22,420 bases of DNA from the NCBI GenBank assembly GCA_963580245.1, contig CAUZJO010000076.1:1-22420 (forward strand). Reading direction: 5' to 3'. This DNA is from CAUZJO01 sp963580245 (lineage in GTDB: Bacteria > Sumerlaeota > Sumerlaeia > MVZB01). Positions 7,946 through 15,240 of the stretch are shown piece by piece. The position numbers and the translations under genes are program-made. Numbering within the stretch: position 1 is the stretch's first letter; each line of letters opens with the position of its first letter. The notes under the pieces are model-generated. The model was not told the DNA's origin. It worked only from the letters and a program-made list of their open reading frames with translations, and did not search any database.

Positions 7946-8448
7946 GGGTCGGTGTCTCTTTGGCGAGAGGTCCGTCGGGGAGCGCGACCCTTAAATCCTA
8001 CTCGACCCTGCGCCGGGGGGCAATAGTTTGGTTGGGACGCGACTTGGCCGGGTGTGATTCAGATTGAAGAGCAAACGACGCTTCGATGCAAAGTCTCCGT
8101 TCGTGCTCGTGCTCGTAATCGGTTCGTCACTGTGTTCCACCTCGATTGTGGCCTGAGAAAAAAACCGATTACGATCACGAGCACGAGAAATGAGAGACGA
8201 CGGGCAACGAGACCGGAAATCCCACACCCAAACGGCGCTGACTCCCACACCTGAATCACGCCCGCTTGGTCGCCTCTCGCGTATCCACAAGGGGCAGGCG
8301 ATCCTCCGCCACCCCTTATTGCTTGCTTCCATCCCGCTGATCCGTTAGCCTCATGGGCTCCGGGTGAACCAGGTGAATGCTCCATCCATCGGAATTCGCC
8401 GTCGATGGCGCACAGGCCTTCGCCCCGTGACCATGAAAGGAAAAACCA
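7946..8448. other. Intergenic region between divergent hprK and the cyclophilin-FKBP gene
   Basis: About 500 bases without a credible gene; the open frames here lack start signals and familiar motifs. It must hold the promoters of two divergent genes, but no clear sigma70 pair was recognised. Its main structure is the long inverted repeat at 8103-8185, described separately. The last bases carry the ribosome binding site (GAAAGGAAAAACC) of the downstream gene. Confidence 0.5.
8103..8185. repeat. Long near-perfect inverted repeat (23-bp arms, one mismatch)
   Basis: The left arm 8103-8125 (CGTGCTCGTGCTCGTAATCG then GTT) pairs with 8163-8185 at 22 of 23 positions around a 37-base loop that ends in an A-run. 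The arms contain a short CGTGCT/CGTAAT-type periodicity. It lies in the hprK/cyclophilin-FKBP divergent spacer. Possible roles are a dispersed non-autonomous element, a transcript-stabilising fold, or a transcription stop; the sequence alone does not decide. No protein reading explains it. Confidence 0.75.
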
Positions 8449-9564
8449 ATGTTTGCAATGCTCAAACGAGCCGGGATTCTCGGGTTGGTCCTCTATGCGA
8501 CCGCCATCCCCGGCCTCTGTGAGGAAGAGGCGACCGATCAGGAAGAGGCAACCGAAGAGAAGGCCGCCGACGACAGCCTGCTCCATCCACGGCTCGAGAT
8601 GACGACATCGTTGGGGGACATCTTGCTGGAACTGGACGGTGAGAAGGCGCCGATCTCGACGATGAATTTCATCCGCTACGCCGAGGAGGGATTCTATGTC
8701 GACACGCTCTTCCACCGCGTCATCGCCGATTTCATGATCCAGGGTGGCGGGTTCACGCCCGATCTGAAAAAGAAGGAAGACGGCCTGCACGCGGGCATCA
8801 AGAACGAATGGAAAAACGGCGTCAAGAACAAGCAAGGAACGATCGCCATGGCGCGGGTCGGCCGCCAGCCAGATTCGGGCACCAGTCAGTTTTTTATAAA
8901 CGTGAAAGATAATGATAGTCTCGACCAGCCGCGAGACGGGGCGGGATACGCGGTTTTCGGCAAAGTGGTCGAGGGAATGGAGACGGTCGAAAAAATCCGC
9001 ACCGCGCCCGTCGAGAGTCACCGCATCACAAGCAATTCAAAAGCTTTCCCTTCTTCGCTCATCATCATCCAGTCCGTGAAATTCGTCGACCACGCGCAGG
9101 CGGCCTACTGGGTAAAGAAGGTCCAGGACTGGGCCGATGAGGAAGCGGCCCGGCTCCAAGAAGAGATCGAAGCGGTAAGGGGTAAGCAGCAGGAGCTTAT
9201 CGATCGGTTCGAGAAAGAGACGGGTAAGAAGGTGGAGATGACCGAGTCGGGCTTGATGTACGTGGTTCTTGAGGAAGGCGAGGGGCCCACGCCCAAGCCG
9301 ACCGATACGGTCGAGGTCCATTACGAAGGGCGCCTGCTCAATGGAACGAAATTCGACAGCTCGTACGATCGCGGTGAAACCACCTCGTTCCCGCTCAACG
9401 GGGTCATCGCCGGTTGGACCGAAGGGGTCGGGATGATGAAAGTCGGCGGCAAACGCAAGTTGATCATCCCCGGCAACCTTGCCTACGGAAAACGCGGCAC
9501 CCCACCAGACATCCCCCCCGACGCCACGCTGGTTTTCGATATCAAACTGGTTTCGATCAAATAG
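8449..9564 (+). CDS. Exported cyclophilin-FKBP fusion peptidyl-prolyl isomerase
   Basis: A 371-residue dual-family immunophilin. An N-terminal export signal (FAMLKRAGILGLVLYATAIP) is followed by an acidic linker. The cyclophilin domain (about 48-215) shows LFHRVIADFMIQGGGF (87-102), containing the catalytic Arg90 and the FMIQGG block, and DSGTSQFFINV (142-152). A charged helical, coiled-coil-like linker (216-258; WVKKVQDWADEEAARLQEE) leads to an FKBP domain (about 264-371). That domain has VEVHYEGRLLNGTKFDSS (288-305), VIAGWTEGVGMMKVGGKR (319-336) and the typical IPGNLAYGKRG loop; key pocket residues Tyr292, Phe302-Asp303, Trp323 and Tyr346 are present. It would speed proline isomerisation during folding of exported proteins. 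Cys24 might be lipidated, but the lipobox (PGLC) is poor. The GAAAGGAAAAACC site supports this start. Cyclophilin-then-FKBP order (CFBP) is known in a few bacteria such as Treponema and Flavobacterium. Confidence 0.93.
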   Translation: MFAMLKRAGILGLVLYATAIPGLCEEEATDQEEATEEKAADDSLLHPRLEMTTSLGDILLELDGEKAPISTMNFIRYAEEGFYVDTLFHRVIADFMIQGGGFTPDLKKKEDGLHAGIKNEWKNGVKNKQGTIAMARVGRQPDSGTSQFFINVKDNDSLDQPRDGAGYAVFGKVVEGMETVEKIRTAPVESHRITSNSKAFPSSLIIIQSVKFVDHAQAAYWVKKVQDWADEEAARLQEEIEAVRGKQQELIDRFEKETGKKVEMTESGLMYVVLEEGEGPTPKPTDTVEVHYEGRLLNGTKFDSSYDRGETTSFPLNGVIAGWTEGVGMMKVGGKRKLIIPGNLAYGKRGTPPDIPPDATLVFDIKLVSIK

Positions 9565-9595
9565 GGCAGGACGGTAAGCCACTCACGAACCATAC

Positions 9596-9625
9596 AGCGG
9601 TTGGCCGGACGTCTCGCCAAACGCT
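9596..9625. terminator. Candidate hairpin between convergent genes
   Basis: AGCGGTTGGC (9596-9605) pairs with GCCAAACGCT (9616-9625) with one mismatch and a 10-base loop, in the 60-base gap where the cyclophilin-FKBP gene meets the dehydrogenase gene. A shared bidirectional stop is plausible by position, but there is no T-run on either side, so this is weak. Confidence 0.3.
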
Positions 9626-11100
9626 CAACTCATCCAATTGCCCCGGTGTTCATCGGACCATTTGGTCGTGATCTTCTTGGTCTTTGACCAGAAGTCGATG
9701 GCCCCCGCGCCGGTGATGTCGGAGCCGCCGAAACCGCTCTGGTTCCAGCCCCCGAACGAGAACGGTTCGCGCGGGACGGGGACGCCGATGTTGATGCCGA
9801 TCATCCCCGAGCTGGCCCGGTCGCTGAAGTATTGCGCGGCGCGGCCCGAACTGGTGTAGATCGCCGCGGCGTTGCCATAAGGATTGCCGTTCTCGATCTC
9901 GATCGCCTCGTCCAGCGTCTTGCAACGGATCACGGTCAGCGTGGGGCCGAAGATCTCGTCGCACGAGGCCTCGTGCTGGGGCGTGGCGTGGTCGATCATC
10001 GTGGGGCCGACGTAGAAGCCGCCCTCCGGGACGTCGTCGGCGACCGCCTCGCGTCCGTCCACGGCCAGCTTGGCCCCTCCCGCCTCGGCGCGGTCGATGT
10101 AACCGGTGATCCGTTCGGCGGCCTGTTTGCTGATGATCGCGCCGACCTCGCGCCCGGCCTTCATCGAGGCGAACTGGGCCTTGACCTTGTCCAGAATGTG
10201 GTCCACTTCACCGACGGCCAGCACCACGCTGGCCGCCATGCAGCGCTGGCCCGCGCAGCCGGTCGCCGAGGCCACGATGTTCTTGGCGGTCATCTCGGGA
10301 TCGGCGTCGGGGACGACGACCAGGTGGTTCTTGGCCCCGCCCATCGCGCGCACGCGCTTGCCGTTGGCCGTCGCGCGTTCGTATACCAGCTTGGCCACGC
10401 GCGTCGAGCCCACGAACCCGATGGCCTGGATTTCCGGATGGTCGCAGATGGCCTCGACGACCTCGCGGTCGCCGTGGACGACCGAGAAGACGCCCTTGGG
10501 CAGGCCGGCCTGCTCCAGGGCCTTTGCCAGCTCGATCGAGGCGAGCGGAGTTTGCTCGGAGGGTTTCAGCACGACGGCGTTGCCCAGCCCCAGGGCCAGC
10601 GGCGTCATCCACAGCGGGACCATCAGCGGGAAGTTGAACGGCGTGATCGAGGCGACCACGCCGAGCGGGTAGCGAAGCATCTTGCACTCGACGCCGCGAC
10701 CGACCTCGAGCACCTCGCCGTTGGCGATCTGGGGCAAGCTGGTCGCAAATTCGATGCATTCGATCCCGCGCGCGATGCTGCCGCGCGATTCCGCGAGCGT
10801 TTTGCCGTTCTCGCGCGTGATCACCTGGGCCAGGTGGTCGATGTTTTCCTCGAGGATCGCCTTGAGCCGAAACAGAACCTGGACGCGGTCCTTGACCGGC
10901 GTGCCGCCCCACGCCCGCTGGGCCGCGGCGGCTTGCTCAACGGCCTGGTCCAGCTCATCGGCCGTGGAGAGCGGAACCTCGCCGATCACCTCGCCGGTGG
11001 CCGGCGCGATCACCGGTAGCCTCCGCGGCGAGGCGCTGGGCGTCATTTTGCCACCTATAAAATTGGGAACCTGATGGATTTCAACCGACGTGAGACTCAT
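9625..11100 (-). CDS. mmsA: CoA-acylating methylmalonate-semialdehyde dehydrogenase
   Basis: A 491-residue NAD-dependent aldehyde dehydrogenase. The family oxidises methylmalonate semialdehyde (valine and thymine breakdown) or malonate semialdehyde (inositol breakdown) to propionyl- or acetyl-CoA with release of CO2. Family-specific features: the catalytic-cysteine block GCAGQRCMA (281-289, Cys287), ITPFNFPLMVPLWM (152-165, oxyanion Asn156), MGGAKNH (253-259) in place of the LELGGK of ordinary aldehyde dehydrogenases, so the general-base Glu is absent as in other MmsA/IolA enzymes, and GINIGVPVPREPFSFGGWNQ near the C-terminus. ATG 11100 follows a strong AGGAGGAA site. No valine or inositol catabolic genes are adjacent, so the physiological substrate is open. 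It stands alone and convergent to the cyclophilin-FKBP gene. Confidence 0.95.
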   Translation of the reverse strand: MSLTSVEIHQVPNFIGGKMTPSASPRRLPVIAPATGEVIGEVPLSTADELDQAVEQAAAAQRAWGGTPVKDRVQVLFRLKAILEENIDHLAQVITRENGKTLAESRGSIARGIECIEFATSLPQIANGEVLEVGRGVECKMLRYPLGVVASITPFNFPLMVPLWMTPLALGLGNAVVLKPSEQTPLASIELAKALEQAGLPKGVFSVVHGDREVVEAICDHPEIQAIGFVGSTRVAKLVYERATANGKRVRAMGGAKNHLVVVPDADPEMTAKNIVASATGCAGQRCMAASVVLAVGEVDHILDKVKAQFASMKAGREVGAIISKQAAERITGYIDRAEAGGAKLAVDGREAVADDVPEGGFYVGPTMIDHATPQHEASCDEIFGPTLTVIRCKTLDEAIEIENGNPYGNAAAIYTSSGRAAQYFSDRASSGMIGINIGVPVPREPFSFGGWNQSGFGGSDITGAGAIDFWSKTKKITTKWSDEHRGNWMS

Positions 11101-11194
11101 TGCCTTCCTCCTGATTCGACGATGGCGCCTATCGAGGTCCGGGCCGATCGAATCCCGCCGATGAGCCGCAACCCCTTAAGCTGCGAACTCCAGT

Positions 11195-11573
11195 TTGCCA
11201 CATTCGGCGCCGGTAGGCAAACAGCCGGTGGCCGCCGTCGTGTTCGGTCACGCCTCGGGCGCGTCGTTACGGCGCGAACTGCCGAGCGACGGCGAGTTGT
11301 GGGAGGTTTGCGGTTTCGATCCGTTGCGATGCGCGCGGCGAGCCGTTACAACAGGTCCAGCGCTGGCTTGGCACCAAGCTCCATCTTGTCATCGACGCGC
11401 GCTGCGAGTTGCCGGTGGACTTTGAAGTCAGTGGCACTCGGCAAGGCGAAAGCCCACGTCTGATACCGCTGGTGGAACATTTTGGGGCCGACCGGCGCGC
11501 TGTTGTGCAAGGTCGATCCGTTCAACAACGATCCGCAACAAGTCTTCGCGCCAAGGCAATTCATGGGTTTTGA
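11195..11573 (+). pseudogene. Degenerate IS4/IS5-superfamily transposase remnant
   Basis: Two frames carry pieces of one transposase. From 11195 the first frame has VVFGHASGASLRRELPSDGE then LWEVCGFDP, like the N-terminal part of DDE transposases with FGHAS-ASLLREL and a GFDP motif. From 11358 another frame has QRWLGTKLHLVIDARCELPV then DFEVSGTRQGESPRLIPLVE, resembling the first DDE strand (K-LH-L-DA---LPV-FEVT) and the following helix; it stops at 11571. The central part is deleted or scrambled, and the C-terminal catalytic residues are gone. It cannot move by itself. It lies just before the metal-efflux operon, consistent with past insertion at a module border (inference). Confidence 0.6.
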
Positions 11574-11600
11574 ACAACGGCGCCAAGGCGTTAGTTTCTA

Positions 11601-11630
11601 TTGACACAAGGGGTCGGTGCGACGTATGCT
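11601..11630 (+). promoter_or_regulatory. Candidate sigma70 promoter of the metal-efflux operon
   Basis: TTGACA (11601-11606) and TATGCT (11625-11630) are separated by 18 bases, directly upstream of the small Cys protein and the efflux genes. The -35 is a perfect consensus and the -10 matches four of six. No clear dyad for a MerR- or ArsR-type regulator was seen in the spacer, and no regulator gene is present nearby. Confidence 0.45.
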
Positions 11631-11676
11631 TCCAGCCGGAATTTGATCTTCTTCCGCGGATTTGTGAGTTTGTACT

Positions 11677-12120
11677 TTGCGCGCCTTTTACCTCAAGAAG
11701 AACCGAAAGATCAAGCGTTGGTTGGCGTATTTCTGCGTGGCAGGGTATATCTTGTCGGGGATAAGTCATGCCGAGGGCCTGGTCCTTTGTATCCAGAAGA
11801 ATGGGCAGGTTTCGCTGGAGGCGGCCAGGAACGGCTCCTGTACGTCCAGCCCCGAAGAGAATGAGGACACCGAGCACTCAGACGTCGCCAGTGAACACTG
11901 TCCCGCGTGTGTCGACATCCCTTTTCCTCGGCTCTCGGACTTTCAACCATTAAGACTACCACGGCTTCAGTTGTCGCGAGTGAAGACACCGGCGGCAGTT
12001 GAGACGTTTTCTCTAACCGACCGTCAGAGCATTGACGGTCGGTTCTGCTTTTATGCTGGAGAAGAACCTATCCACCTACCTGGAAGCACCTATCTTCGCA
12101 GCGTCGTTCTTCTCATCTGA
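11677..12120 (+). CDS. Small exported Cys-containing protein preceding the efflux operon
   Basis: Up to 147 residues from a TTG codon; a TGA lies just upstream in frame, so any start must be at or after 11677, and the exact one is unsure because no good ribosome binding site is visible. A basic start and hydrophobic helix (KKNRKIKRWLAYFCVAGYIL) suggest export or an anchor. The mature part has LVLCIQKNGQVSLEAARNG, an acidic stretch, then EHCPACVDIPF with a CxxC pair (Cys75, Cys78). Small proteins with a C-----G-V-LE start and an HC--CVDIP motif often precede czc-type operons in my recollection; their role, perhaps periplasmic metal binding, is not established. The CzcC-type gene begins 106 bases downstream. 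Confidence 0.6.
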   Translation: MRAFYLKKNRKIKRWLAYFCVAGYILSGISHAEGLVLCIQKNGQVSLEAARNGSCTSSPEENEDTEHSDVASEHCPACVDIPFPRLSDFQPLRLPRLQLSRVKTPAAVETFSLTDRQSIDGRFCFYAGEEPIHLPGSTYLRSVVLLI

Positions 12121-12226
12121 TGAGTCCACGAATCTTTTTTTCCCAGCGATAAACCGTGTTTTTTCCACGGACGCCATCGTTGCGTAACGGCGGTGTGGTT
12201 CGAATTGATTATTCGGAGGAAATCGT

Positions 12227-13627
12227 ATGCGTTTTACAAAGTATGTCGCCCTTCTCTTAACCCTCGGCGGGGTGATGATGGGCTGTATGCCTCAGATGGA
12301 CCGTTCGTGGGCGGAGCCTCGTCCGCTTGGTCGAGAATTCGAAACCTATCAGACCCCTGAGCAACCGGCGCCAGAGTTTCCACCGACTTATAACGTGACC
12401 GTGGAGCCCGCGGGGAAGCTTACGCTCGGCAGGGCCCTTGCGCTTGCGCTCTTGAGAAACCCCGAGCTTGCGGTTTTTTCGTGGGAGGTTCGCCAGGCCG
12501 AAGCCCGGATGCTTCAAGCAAGGCTGCTCCCAAACCCAGAGCTTGAGGTGGAATTCGAGAACTTCGGTGGGGATGATGCGTTTGAGAGCGATGACGCTTT
12601 AGAAAGTACAGTGGCACTCAGCCAACTCATCGAACTTGGCGGCAAGCGAGTGAAACGCGCGCGGCTGGCGGCGGTTGAGCGCGATCTGGAGACGTGGGAT
12701 TACGAGGCGAAACGTCTCGATGTGCTTACGAAGACCACCAGAGCGTTCGTGGAGGTGCTCGCGGCCCAGGAGCGTCTCGTGCTTCACGATGAACTGGCGC
12801 GCTTGGCGGAGCAAGTGGCCGGTACGATATCGGAACGGGTAAAGGCGGGCAAAGTTTCTCCGATTGAGGAGACACGAGCGGAGGTGGCGCTGTCGAGCGC
12901 CCGCATTGAACGAGACCGCGCGATTCGCGGTTTGGAGGCTTCGAGCAAAATGCTTGCCGCGGCTTGGGGTGGCGAAGTTGCTGATTTTAGTCGCGCCGAA
13001 GGCAATCTGGATGAAATTAGGGCTATTCCTTCGTTCGAGCAGGTGGAGCAACGGATTTCCCAGAACCCCGAGCTTGCTCGTTGGGTCGCCGAGATGGCCC
13101 TGCGTCAGGCGGCGCTTGATCTGGAAAAAGCGAACCGCATTCCCGACGTAACGATTAACGGTGGGATTCGGCGGTTTGAAGAAACCGATGACAACGCTTT
13201 TGTCTTTGGATTTTCGATTCCTATTCCGCTGGTTGATCGAAACCAGGGGGCGATTCTCGAAGCCGAGTATGGGCTGGCCAAAGCCAACGAAGAGCAGCGC
13301 GCGGCCGAGATAAACGTTCGCGGCGGCCTGACGGAGGCGTATAAGCGCCTTTCAACCGCGCACGCGGAAGTCCTGACCTTGAAAAACGATGTGATTCCAG
13401 GCGCCGAAAGCGTCTTCAACGGTGTCGAAGAAGGTTATCGCCAAGGGAAATTCGGCTACCTTGAAGTCCTCGATGCGCAGAGGACTTTGTTTAACGCCCG
13501 GGGCCAGTACCTGGAGGCGCTGGCCGCCTATCACGTTGGGGTTGTCGATGTTGAAGAGATCATTGGGGAAGGTCTCAACATCGATCCTCCGATCCATCAA
13601 ACAAAGGAGCCCAAGCATGATGAGTAG
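12227..13627 (+). CDS. czcC: CzcC/CusC-type outer-membrane efflux factor (TolC family)
   Basis: A 466-residue outer-membrane channel subunit that completes the RND tripartite metal pump. The signal MRFTKYVALLLTLGGVMMGC ends in a near-lipobox (MMGC, Cys20), so it is probably a lipoprotein. Two OEP-type repeats follow: LTLGRALALALLRNPELAVF (about 66-85) with ARMLQARLLPNPELEVEFEN, and a second half with LEKANRIPDVTINGGIRRFE and FSIPIPLVDRNQGAILEAEY, ending in GYRQGKFGYLEVLDAQRTLF, all typical of CzcC. The long helical stretches between them form the periplasmic tunnel. ATG 12227 has a strong CGGAGG site. The 3' end overlaps the adaptor gene by 11 bases, so translation is likely coupled. It uses more AT-ending codons than the RidA or dehydrogenase genes by eye. 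Confidence 0.9.
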   Translation: MRFTKYVALLLTLGGVMMGCMPQMDRSWAEPRPLGREFETYQTPEQPAPEFPPTYNVTVEPAGKLTLGRALALALLRNPELAVFSWEVRQAEARMLQARLLPNPELEVEFENFGGDDAFESDDALESTVALSQLIELGGKRVKRARLAAVERDLETWDYEAKRLDVLTKTTRAFVEVLAAQERLVLHDELARLAEQVAGTISERVKAGKVSPIEETRAEVALSSARIERDRAIRGLEASSKMLAAAWGGEVADFSRAEGNLDEIRAIPSFEQVEQRISQNPELARWVAEMALRQAALDLEKANRIPDVTINGGIRRFEETDDNAFVFGFSIPIPLVDRNQGAILEAEYGLAKANEEQRAAEINVRGGLTEAYKRLSTAHAEVLTLKNDVIPGAESVFNGVEEGYRQGKFGYLEVLDAQRTLFNARGQYLEALAAYHVGVVDVEEIIGEGLNIDPPIHQTKEPKHDE

Positions 13628-15221
13628 GTCAATAGCCGTCCCGTTTGAAATGACCATGATGATGCTGGTCGCATCACTGCTGATTTACGTTCCGTTTAGT
13701 CCGTGGCTCATGCCAGAGACATTCGCTCAGGATACCAAGGAACGTGTGGACAACGAGAACGAAACGCATACGGATGGGCATGAAGATGATGACCACGAAG
13801 GCCACGATGACGATGAAGCCCACGATGATCATGAAGGCCATGATGACGATGAAACCCACGATGACCATGAAGGCCACGATGAACATGAGGAGGGCGTCAT
13901 CCGTTTGGATGAACATCAGTTGGCCGCAATCAACATAAACGAAACAGAAGTTCAGCGCGGTTCCCTCAGTCAAACGCTGACTTTGCCGGGCGAAGTGCAC
14001 TGGAATAGTGACCGCGTCGTCCATATGACGCCTCGCGCTGGCTCCATCGTGCTGGAAGTCTTTAAGACCCTAGGTGACCGTGTCGTGGTCGGGGATCAAC
14101 TCACGCTTCTGGATTCGGCCGAGATCGGCCAGGCGCGCATGGCTTACTTGGAGACGATCAGCCGGCACGACGTGACGCGCGCCGAACTGAAGCGGCTGGA
14201 GCAGATTGCCCGTAACACTCGACAGCTTCTCAAAATCCTCGACGGCGATCCCACGTCCGACGTCGCGCTGGAGCAGGCCCACGATCTACAAATCGGCGAA
14301 AATAAAGCGAAGCTACTCGGGATCTACACGCGGTTACAGGTGGCGCGTCGCACTTGGGAGCGCGAACAACAGCTGCGCGAGAAGAAAATCAGCAGCGAAG
14401 CCGATTATCTTGAGGCAATGAGCAACTTTGAAACGTCACGATCGGACTACCAATCCCTGCGCGAGGCGATCGACTACGAATTGGATCTGGATCTGCTGCG
14501 TCATCGCAACGCATTGCAACTGACGCGCATGCGAATGCTGAATGCGAAAGGAACGCTGCACATGCTGGGTCTGACTACTTCGCAGACGGAGGAGTTGGCT
14601 CGACGGGTCGAAGAGGTCGACGAACATATCTCACAAGTCGGGTTGGCCGCGCCCATCGAAGGGCTGGTTGTCGAACGTCACCTGAGTCCCGGTGAGCAAG
14701 TCAACCGTGAAACGACTCTTTACAAAATCGTCGACACAAAGACTGTCTGGTTCATGGGTCGTGCCAACGAGCGCGACCTAAAGCTGTTGAATCCCGGCCT
14801 GAAGGCCTTGGTTCGTTTGGATGCCTATCCCGACCAGACGCTTGAAGGCGTTGTGGATTACCTGGGCAGCGAACTGGATCCCGAGAGCCGGACCATCGTG
14901 GCGCGGGTCGTTCTGCCTAATTCTGAGAATCGATTGCGCTCGGGCTTGTTTGGCCAGGTGACCGTTTTCACCGCGGGCGAGGGAGAAGGTCTGCTTGTGC
15001 CGACAAACGCGCTGCAACGGACGGCTGAAGGCCACGTTGTGTTCAAGGTGCGCGAACCTGGCGTTTTCGAGGTCGTGTCGGTCCAGGTGCTGAAGCAAAG
15101 CGAAACATTTGCCCAGATATACGGTGACCTGTCGCCCGGCGACCGTATCGCCACTGGCGATACGCTGATTCTGAAGACCGAAGCCCAGCGTGAAGCGCTC
15201 GGCGGCGGTCACAGCCACTGA
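13617..15221 (+). CDS. czcB: CzcB-type periplasmic adaptor with a His/Asp/Glu-rich metal-binding segment
   Basis: A 534-residue membrane-fusion protein linking the RND pump to the outer-membrane factor. I place the start at ATG 13617 (AAAGGAG upstream): it gives an export signal (EMTMMMLVASLLIYVPFSPW) and an 11-base overlap with the preceding gene, whereas longer starts lie inside that gene. After the signal, residues 50-92 are almost wholly His, Asp, Glu and Gly in three 12-residue repeats, a likely metal-capture tail. Then come a lipoyl/biotinyl half (HMTPRAGSIVLEVFKTLGDR, 136-155), a long alpha-hairpin, the second half (VGLAAPIEGLVVERHLSPGE), a beta-barrel (VRLDAYPDQTLEGVVDYLGS) and a membrane-proximal domain. 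The C-terminus ends in GGGHSH. The pump gene starts 19 bases downstream. Confidence 0.92.
   Translation: MMSRSIAVPFEMTMMMLVASLLIYVPFSPWLMPETFAQDTKERVDNENETHTDGHEDDDHEGHDDDEAHDDHEGHDDDETHDDHEGHDEHEEGVIRLDEHQLAAININETEVQRGSLSQTLTLPGEVHWNSDRVVHMTPRAGSIVLEVFKTLGDRVVVGDQLTLLDSAEIGQARMAYLETISRHDVTRAELKRLEQIARNTRQLLKILDGDPTSDVALEQAHDLQIGENKAKLLGIYTRLQVARRTWEREQQLREKKISSEADYLEAMSNFETSRSDYQSLREAIDYELDLDLLRHRNALQLTRMRMLNAKGTLHMLGLTTSQTEELARRVEEVDEHISQVGLAAPIEGLVVERHLSPGEQVNRETTLYKIVDTKTVWFMGRANERDLKLLNPGLKALVRLDAYPDQTLEGVVDYLGSELDPESRTIVARVVLPNSENRLRSGLFGQVTVFTAGEGEGLLVPTNALQRTAEGHVVFKVREPGVFEVVSVQVLKQSETFAQIYGDLSPGDRIATGDTLILKTEAQREALGGGHSH
13788..13886 (+). repeat. In-frame 36-bp tandem repeat (about 2.75 copies) encoding DDHEGHDDDE-H units
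   Basis: Three consecutive units within the adaptor gene encode DDHEGHDDDEAH, DDHEGHDDDETH and DDHEGHDEH. Copies differ mainly at third codon positions (CAC/CAT, GGC kept, GAC/GAT), showing selection for the peptide rather than recent duplication. The unit length of 36 bases keeps frame, so copy number could vary without killing the gene. Confidence 0.85.
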
Positions 15222-15240
15222 GCGGCAAAGGAGTTAGACC

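Noticed and set aside
6902..8026. 374-residue plus-strand open frame over hprK
   Set aside because: Antisense shadow; hprK on the other strand has the Walker A and family signature.
9832..11019. 395-residue plus-strand open frame inside the dehydrogenase gene
   Set aside because: Antisense shadow of a clear mmsA gene; no motif and no ribosome binding site.
13422..13616. Upstream extension of the CzcB-type gene
   Set aside because: It overlaps the end of the CzcC-type gene by about 200 bases, lacks a signal peptide, and the ATG at 13617 has a good ribosome binding site.
13788..13886. CRISPR-like repeat array
   Set aside because: The 36-bp units are contiguous without spacers and lie in frame in a protein-coding gene.
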